Assembly (NCBI GenBank): GCA_030613835.1
Contig: JAUWLH010000024.1
Span: 1 to 13,569, forward strand
Reading direction: 5' to 3'
Length of the DNA stretch: 13,569 nucleotides
Source: Candidatus Bathyarchaeota archaeon
GTDB taxonomy: Archaea > Thermoproteota > Bathyarchaeia > TCS64
The notes below the pieces were generated by a model. It was given only the letters and a program-made list of their open reading frames with translations. It had not been told where the DNA came from and ran no database searches. Each line of letters begins with the position of its first letter. Position 1 is the stretch's first letter. Below are positions 6,074 to 12,661 of the stretch, piece by piece. A program made the position numbers and the translations under genes.

Positions 6074-8434
6074 TTAGACCTCTGTCTGGACGGTCCTAGC
6101 TATGATCTCGTCCTGTAGCTCCTTGCCAATGTCCACGAAATAGTCGCTGTACCCGGCTACCCTCACGATGAGGTTCGTATGTTTATCGGGATGAGCCTGG
6201 GCGTCCCTCAATGTCTTCTCGTCAACGACGTTGAACTGGATATGGTGGCCGTCCAGTTTGAAGTAGCTGCGCACGAGCTGGAGAATCTTGTCGATGTTCT
6301 CATCGCTCTCGAAGATACTGGGAAGGAACTTCTGGTTCAGTAGAGTTCCACCGGTTCTGGAGTGGTCTATCTTGGCTGTTGACTTGATGACCGCTGTAGG
6401 CCCGTTCCTATCGGCACCGTGGACCGGGCTGATGCCGTCGCTGACGGGGTCCCCTGCCTTTCTTCCATCAGGCAATGCTCCTGTTACCCTTCCGAAGTAG
6501 ATGTGGACCGTGGTGGGCAGCAGGTTGACTCTGTACTTTCCTCCCTTGGTGTTTGGCCTGCCGTTCAGCGCGTCGTAGTAGGCATTGAAGATGTCAACCG
6601 TGATATCGTCTGCCCTGTCATCGTCGTTGCCGTACTTCGGGGTCCTATTGAGCAGGAGCTGCCTGATCCTCGCGTCCTCAAAGTTTCCGTCAATGGCATC
6701 GATGATCTCATTGAGGCTCATGGTGCCCTCGCCGTAGACGTGGTGCTTGATGGCACTCAGGCTATCGGTGACAGTGCCTATGCCGACCCCTTGAATGTAC
6801 GTTACGTTGTACTTGGGCCCGCCATTGTGGTAGTCTCTAGCCCTCTCGATGCAGTCATCGACGATGATGCTCATGAACGGGCTTGGCAGTACCTCGGCAT
6901 AGAGACGCTCGATAATGTTATTTCCCTTGATCTTCAGGTCGACGAAGTAATTGAGTTGCCTCACGAAGGCATCGAACACGTCCTCAAATGAGGTGAAGCC
7001 GCCGTGGTCGCCCGCAGTGAGCCCCACTTGCCTGCCCGTTGACGGATCAACCCCGTCGTGGAGGGCAAGCTCCAGTATCTTGGGCCAGTTCATATAGCCC
7101 GTCAATGTGCAGCTCTCCTTACCAAAGCCGCTGATGGTTACGCACCCGCTTGGCCCTCCTGCCCTTGCATCGGCGAGGCTCTTTCCCGCGTGGAGAAACT
7201 CCTTTATGATGACGTCCGTGTTGAATATACTAGGCTGCCCAAAACCCTCCTTGACGACATATAAAGCGTGTTTGAGGAACCCATCGGGGTTCACGTTGCT
7301 GACCTGGATGCACGCGCTGGGCTGGATAAGCTTCATCTCCTTGACGACGTCCAGTATCAGGTAACTCAGGTCGTTGACGGCGTCAGAGCCATCAGGTTTG
7401 ATACCCCCCACGTTCAAGAGCGCAAAATCCTGGTAAGTACCACTTTGCTCCTCAGTGATAGCCGTCTTAGGCGGCGCTGGCTGGTTGTTGAACTTGACCC
7501 AAAACGCCTCCAGCAGCTCCTTGGCTCCCTCCCGATCCAGACTTGCGTTGACCAGATCCCTCTGATAGAAGCCGTTCCAGTGCTGGTCGATCCTGCCCGG
7601 GTTGAAGCTATCCCATGTATTGAGCTCGGTGACCACACCAAGATGGTAGAACCAGTAGGTCTGCAGTGCCTCCCAGAAATCCCTCGGGGGCTCCTCTGGC
7701 ACCCTTGAGCATACATCCGCGATCCTCTCAAGCTCTTTCTTACGCTTAGAGTCACCCTCAATGATGGCGAGCCTTTTTGCCTCATCAACGTACCTATGTG
7801 AGTAAGATATCATGGCGTCAGCTGCTATCATCATGGCCTTGAGTTGCTCCTGCTTGCCGTACGCCTTCATGTCTATGTGGAAATCGAGGGAGTCCAGCTT
7901 GGTCTTCATGCGTGCCTTGAACCCATTCAGCCCGGTTCTGTATATCTTGTCATCGAGAACAGCGTGCCCTGGTGACCTCTGCTCCATGAACTCAGTGAAA
8001 ATCCCGGCCTCAAACGCAGCATGCCACTCGGGATCCATTGCCTCAAAGAGCTTCTCACGCATGCTCTTTCCCTCCCAGAACGGGATGATCTCCTCACGGT
8101 AGACCTTCTTGGCGGGCTCGTCGACCTTGAATGGTGTCCTCTCTCTGCCGTCCATCATCTCAAGGTCTGATATGGAGTGGCAGCATAGCTCAGGGAACGT
8201 GGGGGTCGCCTTGGGCGCTTTTCCCCTCTCCCCTACGATGAGCTCTCCCTCGCCGATGCTGATTGTCTTGTTCTCCAGGATGTGTTTGAAGGCTAGGGCT
8301 CTGAAAACAGGGGCGCTGTACTTGTGGTTTCCGTTGTCCCTGTAGAACTCGGTTAACAGCTCGGCCCTCTCAGTGTCAATATAGGGCTTGGTTGCGACGC
8401 TTTCATCCCTCAATCTCTTTATACGTTCGTTCAA
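6074..8434 (-). CDS. Glycyl radical enzyme (pyruvate formate-lyase/glycerol dehydratase superfamily), substrate unknown
   Basis: A 786-residue, full-length glycyl radical enzyme, oxygen-sensitive and active only in anaerobes. Seen: the N-terminal SERIKRLR-like start (NERIKRLRDESVATKPYI), the thiyl-radical Cys431 in GGPSGCVTISGFG, and the radical Gly761 in RVAGYSDYF near the C-terminus. Length and Cys position resemble the PFL2/glycerol dehydratase branch. In glycerol, choline and hydroxyproline enzymes and in hydroxyphenylacetate decarboxylase the motif is GCxE; here Thr433 replaces the Glu. That argues against the same dehydration or decarboxylation mechanism. The start is TTG 8434: an in-frame TGA lies directly before it, GGAGG stands 8 bases upstream, and the homology begins there. 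No activating radical-SAM enzyme is adjacent, so it must be encoded elsewhere. It is probably the first gene of the operon with the GcvP-like subunits and the dehydrogenase. Confidence 0.93.
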   Translation of the reverse strand: MNERIKRLRDESVATKPYIDTERAELLTEFYRDNGNHKYSAPVFRALAFKHILENKTISIGEGELIVGERGKAPKATPTFPELCCHSISDLEMMDGRERTPFKVDEPAKKVYREEIIPFWEGKSMREKLFEAMDPEWHAAFEAGIFTEFMEQRSPGHAVLDDKIYRTGLNGFKARMKTKLDSLDFHIDMKAYGKQEQLKAMMIAADAMISYSHRYVDEAKRLAIIEGDSKRKKELERIADVCSRVPEEPPRDFWEALQTYWFYHLGVVTELNTWDSFNPGRIDQHWNGFYQRDLVNASLDREGAKELLEAFWVKFNNQPAPPKTAITEEQSGTYQDFALLNVGGIKPDGSDAVNDLSYLILDVVKEMKLIQPSACIQVSNVNPDGFLKHALYVVKEGFGQPSIFNTDVIIKEFLHAGKSLADARAGGPSGCVTISGFGKESCTLTGYMNWPKILELALHDGVDPSTGRQVGLTAGDHGGFTSFEDVFDAFVRQLNYFVDLKIKGNNIIERLYAEVLPSPFMSIIVDDCIERARDYHNGGPKYNVTYIQGVGIGTVTDSLSAIKHHVYGEGTMSLNEIIDAIDGNFEDARIRQLLLNRTPKYGNDDDRADDITVDIFNAYYDALNGRPNTKGGKYRVNLLPTTVHIYFGRVTGALPDGRKAGDPVSDGISPVHGADRNGPTAVIKSTAKIDHSRTGGTLLNQKFLPSIFESDENIDKILQLVRSYFKLDGHHIQFNVVDEKTLRDAQAHPDKHTNLIVRVAGYSDYFVDIGKELQDEIIARTVQTEV

Positions 8435-8442
8435 TCAATGGG

Positions 8443-8447
8443 CCTCC
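8443..8447 (-). promoter_or_regulatory. Ribosome binding site fixing the TTG start of the glycyl radical enzyme
   Basis: On the - strand this is GGAGG, 8 bases before TTG 8434. An in-frame TGA precedes the TTG immediately, so no earlier start is possible. Confidence 0.75.
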
Positions 8448-8461
8448 AAATCAGGTACTGG

Positions 8462-8504
8462 TAAATTTTCTATTAGTCTCTCATCGTCCCGCCTCTCATA
8501 AATG
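8462..8504 (-). promoter_or_regulatory. Putative promoter region of the glycyl radical enzyme operon
   Basis: Two AT-rich candidates on the - strand are TAATAGAAAATTTA (8462-8475) and CATTTATGA (8496-8504). The second would give a leader of roughly 40 bases that contains the ribosome binding site, so it fits better. This is placement by spacing only. Confidence 0.4.
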
Positions 8505-8506
8505 TT

Positions 8507-8548
8507 GGTCGCTCGCTTACTCACAATTTGTGACTACTTGAGGCGACC
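8507..8548. promoter_or_regulatory. Nested palindromes between divergent promoters (operator candidate)
   Basis: The perfect palindrome TCACAA-T-TTGTGA (8521-8533) sits inside a wider inverted repeat, GGTCGC (8507-8512) and GCGACC (8543-8548), with nearly symmetric spacers of 8 and 9 bases. It lies between the candidate promoters of the glycyl radical enzyme operon and the bactofilin-like gene. It looks like a dimeric repressor or activator site that could control both. Confidence 0.55.
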
Positions 8549-8560
8549 ATTACCTGTGAG

Positions 8561-8577
8561 TCCGCTTTAAAAGCGGA
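8561..8577 (+). promoter_or_regulatory. TATA-like box inside a perfect palindrome, promoter of the bactofilin-like gene
   Basis: TCCGCTTT-A-AAAGCGGA is a 17-base perfect palindrome whose centre CTTTAAAAG resembles an archaeal TATA box. It is centred 33 bases before ATG 8602 and 24 before TTG 8593. No ribosome binding site precedes either start, which suggests a leaderless transcript. Confidence 0.5.
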
Positions 8578-8601
8578 AAAACAAAGTCTCCCTTGATTAA
8601 A

Positions 8602-9363
8602 ATGGAGTATAGTGAGATCCCGACTAGCAAGATCAGCGGATCGGGTAGGTTGACCGTGCCTGGACACGGGGTATTCAAGATATCGGGCTCGGGGAAGATC
8701 AGTCCAGAGCTCATCAAGACGAGCGGGAGTAGCAAGATTCCCGGCGGCCTCAAGATCGGCGAGGTCAAGATCAGCGGCTCATCCACCATCGAGGGGGATA
8801 TCGAGGTAGAGCAAATGAAGATCAGTGGCTCTGTTAACGTCGAGGGCTCGATCATCTGCATCGACCTTGAGAAATCTGGGAGCTTAAAGATCGAGAAGGA
8901 CATCACATGCAAGTCGGCCCAGTTCTCGGGGTCAACCACTATCGGTGGCTTCGGCAGGTTCGAGGAGGAGATGAGGAGCAGCGGCTCCATCAGGTTCGGA
9001 GAAGACATCGAATCGGAGGGCCACGTCAGGTTCAGCGGGGCCATCAAGGTTGACGGAAAGATAACCGCCAAGACATTCGAGGGAAGGCTGGGCAGGAAGG
9101 AGAGCAGCGTCAGGGAGGGTATCGAGGCCGATTACATCGAGATCAGGCCCGGAAGGGACAACTGGATGGGCGAGGGCTACCTGGTCACATCCGATATCGT
9201 TGGCAAGGAGATCACACTAGAGAACGTAGAGTGCAACAACGTAACAGGCGACAAGGTGACAATCCTCCCCGGGTGCAGGATAAGAGGGAAGGTACAGTAC
9301 CGTGAATCGGTGAAGGTCGACCCCAAAACCATTATGAATTCCGATCCAGAGAAAATAGACTAG
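8602..9363 (+). CDS. Bactofilin-like polymer-forming beta-solenoid protein (YhbD/YhbE-like)
   Basis: A 253-residue protein built from about nine repeats of 16-20 residues. Each is marked by a Ser-Gly-Ser or Ser-Gly core (KISGSG, KTSGSS, KISGSS, KISGSV, EKSGSL, QFSGST, RSSGSI, RFSGA) and followed by a short beta-strand pair such as TIEGDIEVEQM. This is the pattern of the polymer-forming cytoskeletal (bactofilin/YhbD-YhbE) family, which makes right-handed beta-solenoids that assemble into filaments, often at membranes. The last 80 residues are a non-repetitive solenoid cap ending in PGCRIRGKVQYRE. It has no signal peptide or membrane segment, so it is cytosolic. ATG 8602 is preferred; TTG 8593 adds three residues. 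The transporter gene follows after 8 bases, so both are probably one transcript. The cellular role, shape or membrane organisation, is inferred from the family. Confidence 0.8.
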   Translation: MEYSEIPTSKISGSGRLTVPGHGVFKISGSGKISPELIKTSGSSKIPGGLKIGEVKISGSSTIEGDIEVEQMKISGSVNVEGSIICIDLEKSGSLKIEKDITCKSAQFSGSTTIGGFGRFEEEMRSSGSIRFGEDIESEGHVRFSGAIKVDGKITAKTFEGRLGRKESSVREGIEADYIEIRPGRDNWMGEGYLVTSDIVGKEITLENVECNNVTGDKVTILPGCRIRGKVQYRESVKVDPKTIMNSDPEKID

Positions 9364-9367
9364 GTGG
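9362..9367 (+). promoter_or_regulatory. Ribosome binding site of the MFS transporter gene
   Basis: AGGTGG overlaps the stop codon of the bactofilin-like gene and stands 4 bases before TTG 9372. It supports this TTG start and coupled translation. Confidence 0.6.
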
Positions 9368-9371
9368 CAAG

Positions 9372-10628
9372 TTGGCCGAGCAGGCTGCGAGAAGTGGGCT
9401 AATCCAGCGGATACGAGACGAGTTCAGCTTCGTCAGGGGCAACTTCCTCGTGATGGTCATCAGCTGGCTCGTACTCGATTTCTTCATCGAGCTGCCATCC
9501 ACATATTACCCCTTATACGTTGAGGCCCTGGGGGGCACGGCCACCACCATAGGACTCATCGGCTCGGTCTCGTTGATCGCCTCGGCCGTCGTCCAGATTC
9601 CCGGTGGCTTCCTCGCTGACAAGTACGGGAGGAAGGGGCTTATCGTGTCCATGACCTTCGTGGCTGCTCTTGCGCGGATATTCTACGTCTACGCCCCGAG
9701 CTGGGAGTGGATCATGGTGGGTGCAGTCTTCGCCGGTTTCTGCGGGATATACCAGCCGGCACTCAACGCCATCGTCGCTGACTCGGTCCCCAAAGACAAA
9801 CGGGGGATGGGGTTCAGCATTATCAACCTCATCGCAAGCGTCAGCACCACGCCCGCGCCGTTATTCGCTGGCTACCTGTTCACGGTGTACGGGCTCGTGC
9901 CCAGCATGCGCCTCATATACAAGCTGGTGATCGCGGGGCTCATGATAGCCGCCTTGTTACGATCGAGGTTAACTGAGACCATCGAGAACCCCGAGAGGGT
10001 AAGGGTGTCAGAGCTACTCGGTGAGTACCCTGAATCCATGCGCGAGAGCATCAATGTCTGGAAAATCGTGCCCCGCGCCGCCTTCATCTTATTCCTTGTG
10101 GATGTGGTCATGAGCTTCACATCCGGGCTATTCCAGCCCATCCTGGTCCTGTACATGGTCAAGGACCTGGCGATCACCGAGCTCCAACTGAGCTACGTCT
10201 GGACCATCTTCCCCATCACCATGGTCATATTTGCCCTGCCAGCGGGGAAGCTCATTGACAAGATCGGGAAAAAGAAACCGATCCTGGCCGCCCTAGGTCT
10301 GTGGTCATTCGCCATCCTGCTCCTGGTGAACGGGAACTACATCCGGGCCATCCTCTCAATGATGACCGTCGGGGTACTAATAGTACTGGTCAATAGCGCC
10401 ATCGGTGCCCTCTCCGCCGGACTTGTCCCGAAGGAGCACCGGGGAAAGGTCAATGGCTCCAAGGGCTTCTTCAGGCTCATCGCGGCATCCATGGGGCATT
10501 TCACGGGCGGCTGGCTCTTTGACAACGTGAACCACCAGATACCGTTCCTCATCCAGATCCCGCTGGTCTGCATCCCGTTCATCCTGGTCTACCTCTACAT
10601 AGACGAGAACGAGGAGACGCCTCACTAG
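9372..10628 (+). CDS. MFS transporter
   Basis: A 418-residue major facilitator superfamily protein with the expected twelve hydrophobic segments in two halves. Seen: the loop 2-3 signature GGFLADKYGRKG at 78-89 and its second-half counterpart GKLIDKIGKKKP at 292-303, with a long polar loop at about 200-230 between the halves. It lies in the cytoplasmic membrane and would use an ion gradient to move a small solute. Residues that define drug, sugar or nitrate subfamilies are not recognisable, so the substrate is unknown. The N-terminus has a short amphipathic cytoplasmic stretch (AEQAARSGLIQRIRDEFSF). It starts at TTG behind an AGGTGG site. Its stop shares the four bases CTAG with the stop of the convergent HAD gene. 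Confidence 0.9.
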   Translation: MAEQAARSGLIQRIRDEFSFVRGNFLVMVISWLVLDFFIELPSTYYPLYVEALGGTATTIGLIGSVSLIASAVVQIPGGFLADKYGRKGLIVSMTFVAALARIFYVYAPSWEWIMVGAVFAGFCGIYQPALNAIVADSVPKDKRGMGFSIINLIASVSTTPAPLFAGYLFTVYGLVPSMRLIYKLVIAGLMIAALLRSRLTETIENPERVRVSELLGEYPESMRESINVWKIVPRAAFILFLVDVVMSFTSGLFQPILVLYMVKDLAITELQLSYVWTIFPITMVIFALPAGKLIDKIGKKKPILAALGLWSFAILLLVNGNYIRAILSMMTVGVLIVLVNSAIGALSAGLVPKEHRGKVNGSKGFFRLIAASMGHFTGGWLFDNVNHQIPFLIQIPLVCIPFILVYLYIDENEETPH

Positions 10629-11293
10629 AGCATCTTTTTCTTCCTCAGATGACCAGGGACCTCCTTGACTGATCTCAGGATCGTGTCGGGTCCAGCACCG
10701 TCAAGCATCTGGATGTTCTGAGTTCCCGTCAAGACCGCCACAGTGTACACGCTCGCGTTGAGCCCCTCCTCAACCCCCTTGACTGTGTCATCGACCTTAA
10801 TCACGGCCCCGGGATCCGTCACCCCATACCTCACCATAGAGTCAAGGATCATTGCCGGATCGGGCCTACTCGCCCCAACCAGCTCACTGCATGTCCAGGA
10901 GTCCACAAGACCATCCCTGACCCATCCAAGGCCCTCTACGAGTGGTTTCGCGACCTCAACGGGGAACCCCGTCCCGACAACAACGCGCACATCCTCCCCC
11001 TTCAACTCCCTGAATGTGGCTGATGCGCCATCCATCTCCCTGAGCTTTCCTGTGTTGTCCTTCAGGTAACCGATGAAGTCAACGTATATCTCATCTGCCT
11101 TGTCACCCCCGAGCTCGCCTATGACTGTGCGCTTGTCCCTGCCCCTGTGGGCGTTGAGCACCATCATTGGCACCTCCACCCCATGGTTCTTGAAAGCGTC
11201 ATTGTAGCTCTTCAGTACGAGGGGCAGTCCATTGATCCTGTCCTCGACAGTGGTTCCCGCCATATCAAATACGGCGAGTCGGGTCCGGGTCAG
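10625..11293 (-). CDS. HAD-superfamily hydrolase, phosphonatase-like; start probably at CTG
   Basis: A cytosolic phosphohydrolase of the haloacid dehalogenase superfamily, close to phosphonoacetaldehyde hydrolase-like proteins. The first ATG (11263) lies inside motif I and would remove the nucleophile. Reading upstream in frame gives LTRTRLAVFDMAGTTVED, with the Asp at 11264-11266. A TGA at 11300-11302 closes the frame, and no ATG, GTG or TTG lies between. CTG 11293, two bases from the nitroreductase stop, is therefore the best start (222 residues). Also seen: motif II VVVGTGFP, motif III-like SRPDPAMI, and motif IV KVDDTVKGVEEGLNA followed by YTVAVLTG. It follows the nitroreductase directly and is probably co-transcribed. 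The substrate is not determined; a general sugar- or nucleotide-phosphatase role is possible. The stop TAG is followed at once by TGA. Confidence 0.82.
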   Translation of the reverse strand: MTRTRLAVFDMAGTTVEDRINGLPLVLKSYNDAFKNHGVEVPMMVLNAHRGRDKRTVIGELGGDKADEIYVDFIGYLKDNTGKLREMDGASATFRELKGEDVRVVVGTGFPVEVAKPLVEGLGWVRDGLVDSWTCSELVGASRPDPAMILDSMVRYGVTDPGAVIKVDDTVKGVEEGLNASVYTVAVLTGTQNIQMLDGAGPDTILRSVKEVPGHLRKKKML

Positions 11294-11294
11294 G

Positions 11295-11813
11295 CTACTT
11301 CACCCACTCGGTTATCTCGTCGAGCGCCTTGCGTGAGGTGTTCTCGCTGAACATGCCCTTGTCGGGGTACCCGATTGGCGTGACCGCCACCACGTTCTCG
11401 TCATCCGGCAACCCCATGGCCTCCTTGACGTCATCATTGCTGAAGGCACCTATCCAGCACGTCCCGAGCCCCTCAGCCCTAGCCGCCAGGACCAGGTGGG
11501 TAAAAGCGATGGTGACGTCCATCATAAACGTCATGTCCCCCATGTAGCCGCCCCTACTGAAGGGGACATTGTACCCGACAGCGACGATGACAGCGGGAGC
11601 CTCTGCTATCCACATCTGCCCATCGCAGCCCTCGGCCACCCCTTTCTTGACCTCAGGGTCCTCGACGATGTAGAACTTCCAGAACTGCCTGTTGTGACCG
11701 CTGGGGGAGACCCGCGTCGCCTCAAGGATCCTGCTCATCGCTTCCTCAGGTATGGGGATCCCCTTGTATGACCTGATGCTCCTGCGGGTCTTGATTACCT
11801 CGTAAAACTCCAT
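11295..11813 (-). CDS. Nitroreductase-family FMN-dependent oxidoreductase
   Basis: A 172-residue member of the nitroreductase family, which forms FMN-containing homodimers and reduces nitro compounds, quinones, flavins or halogenated substrates with NAD(P)H. Seen: the N-terminal phosphate-binding TRRSIRSYKG at 9-18, the FMN-contacting SPSGHNRQFWKFYIV at 36-50, and GLGTCWIGAF in the C-terminal half, followed by VAVTPIGYPDKG. Length is that of the short archaeal and clostridial members. A TATA-like TCTTTTAA lies 26-33 bases before ATG 11813 with no ribosome binding site, so it is probably leaderless and starts the two-gene unit with the HAD hydrolase. The true substrate is unknown. Confidence 0.9.
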   Translation of the reverse strand: MEFYEVIKTRRSIRSYKGIPIPEEAMSRILEATRVSPSGHNRQFWKFYIVEDPEVKKGVAEGCDGQMWIAEAPAVIVAVGYNVPFSRGGYMGDMTFMMDVTIAFTHLVLAARAEGLGTCWIGAFSNDDVKEAMGLPDDENVVAVTPIGYPDKGMFSENTSRKALDEITEWVK

Positions 11814-11838
11814 TTCAGGTTATGGATATGCTGGCTGG

Positions 11839-11846
11839 TTAAAAGA
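11839..11846 (-). promoter_or_regulatory. TATA-like box of the nitroreductase/HAD unit
   Basis: On the - strand this is TCTTTTAA, about 26-33 bases before ATG 11813. The spacing is that of an archaeal leaderless promoter, and no Shine-Dalgarno is present. Confidence 0.55.
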
Positions 11847-11947
11847 TGAACTCTAGCTCGTAGTGTAGGACTTGGCATACACCTTGTTCTGCACGCCCCT
11901 GATCTTCATACTCAGACTGGTGGTTAGGGATAAAACACATGATTTAA

Positions 11948-11968
11948 GGTATGTGTAGATCACATACC
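11948..11968 (-). terminator. Hairpin over the deformylase stop codon, possible terminator
   Basis: GGTATGTG and CACATACC form a perfect 8-base stem with the five-base loop at 11956-11960. It overlaps the stop of the deformylase gene and is followed on the - strand by TTAAATCATGTGTTTTATC, only moderately T-rich. It may terminate or process the transcript. The rest of the gap to 11846 shows nothing recognisable. Confidence 0.45.
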
Positions 11969-12493
11969 GACTCCGGGTACCCTGTAACGCTTCTCCCACT
12001 CCTCCCGCATCGCGATGTTTGTGAGGTCGGTTAGGTGGTCACTGCACACGATGCCATCCAGGTGGTCTATCTCGTGCTGCAGCAGCTCGCTCATGTCATC
12101 GGTGAAGGTGTCGTTGTGGAACTCGCCGAACTGGTCCGTGTACTTGATCTTGATCCTCCTGTGCCTAGGTATCTTAACGAAGAACGCGGCGTTCATGCTG
12201 AAGCAGCTGTCCCAAACCTCGAAGGTCTCGGGGCTCCTGTACACGATTGATGGGTTGACCAGGTAGCCCGTGAAAGCCTCTGTATGGACGTAGACGACGC
12301 GCTTGTTATGCCCGATCTGGGGGGCGGCTAGCCCCCTCCCCATCTTGTAGACCCTCTGGTGCTCTATGAGGGTGTCCTTGAGGTCCTCAAGCACCGGTCT
12401 AAGCTCTTTCTCGTAATCATAAATGGGCTCGGCGGTCGCCCTCAGCCGGGGGTCCCCCAGGAGCACCGTGTCGCGGATTACCATGTAACTCAT
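11960..12493 (-). CDS. def: Peptide deformylase family protein
   Basis: A 177-residue protein of the peptide deformylase family, metal enzymes that remove the formyl group from N-terminal Met. Seen: motif 1 GRGLAAPQIG at 52-61; motif 2 reduced to DSCFS with the metal-binding Cys97, where bacterial enzymes have EGCLS; and motif 3 QHEIDHLDG at 139-147 with both His ligands and the catalytic Glu. All metal ligands are kept, so it is probably active. Most archaea start proteins without formyl-Met, so its role there would be unclear: another N-acyl substrate or horizontal transfer. ATG 12493 is chosen; ATG 12484 and TTG 12511 (which adds six residues) are alternatives, and none has a ribosome binding site. 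It lies 51 bases behind the small Gly-Gln-ended ORF and may share its transcript. Confidence 0.88.
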   Translation of the reverse strand: MSYMVIRDTVLLGDPRLRATAEPIYDYEKELRPVLEDLKDTLIEHQRVYKMGRGLAAPQIGHNKRVVYVHTEAFTGYLVNPSIVYRSPETFEVWDSCFSMNAAFFVKIPRHRRIKIKYTDQFGEFHNDTFTDDMSELLQHEIDHLDGIVCSDHLTDLTNIAMREEWEKRYRVPGVGM

Positions 12494-12544
12494 TGGGGCG
12501 CGGCGTCTCAAAACCTTAACGATTACCCTTACGAGATGGACCCC

Positions 12545-12661
12545 TCATTGACCCGGCGGTGCAACTATTTCCCTGTGCTCCTTCTTAATGACCGGCTTCT
12601 CCCGTTTCAGCTTGCGCTTCTTGAAGCTGGGGAACAGGTCTTTGTCTTTCTTGTCCGTCAA
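12545..12661 (-). CDS. 38-residue lysine-rich protein ending in Gly-Gln, candidate Pup/UBact-like modifier
   Basis: A small ORF too short for normal gene calling. TTG 12661 follows the TGA of the PafA/Dop-like gene with no base between and in the same frame. A GGAGG site 8 bases upstream has the same spacing as that of the glycyl radical enzyme gene, which also starts with TTG. The 38 residues contain 10 Lys, 3 Arg and 6 acidic residues, no Cys and few hydrophobics, so it is probably disordered. It begins TDKKDKDLFPSFKKRK and ends REIVAPPGQ. Pup proteins end in Gly-Gly-Gln or Gly-Gly-Glu and UBact proteins in Gly-Glu or Gly-Gln, and the C-terminal Gln/Glu side chain is what the ligase joins to lysine. 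I infer that this could be the tag used by the neighbouring ligase. Alternatives: a C-terminal tail of the ligase cut off by a nonsense change, or an unrelated small basic protein. It is shorter than Pup (about 60-70 residues). Confidence 0.6.
   Translation of the reverse strand: MTDKKDKDLFPSFKKRKLKREKPVIKKEHREIVAPPGQ

Noticed and set aside
6419..6991. 190-codon + strand ORF opposite the glycyl radical enzyme
   Set aside because: Antisense to a full-length enzyme with intact Gly and Cys motifs; low-complexity Val/Asp-rich content is typical of a complementary frame.
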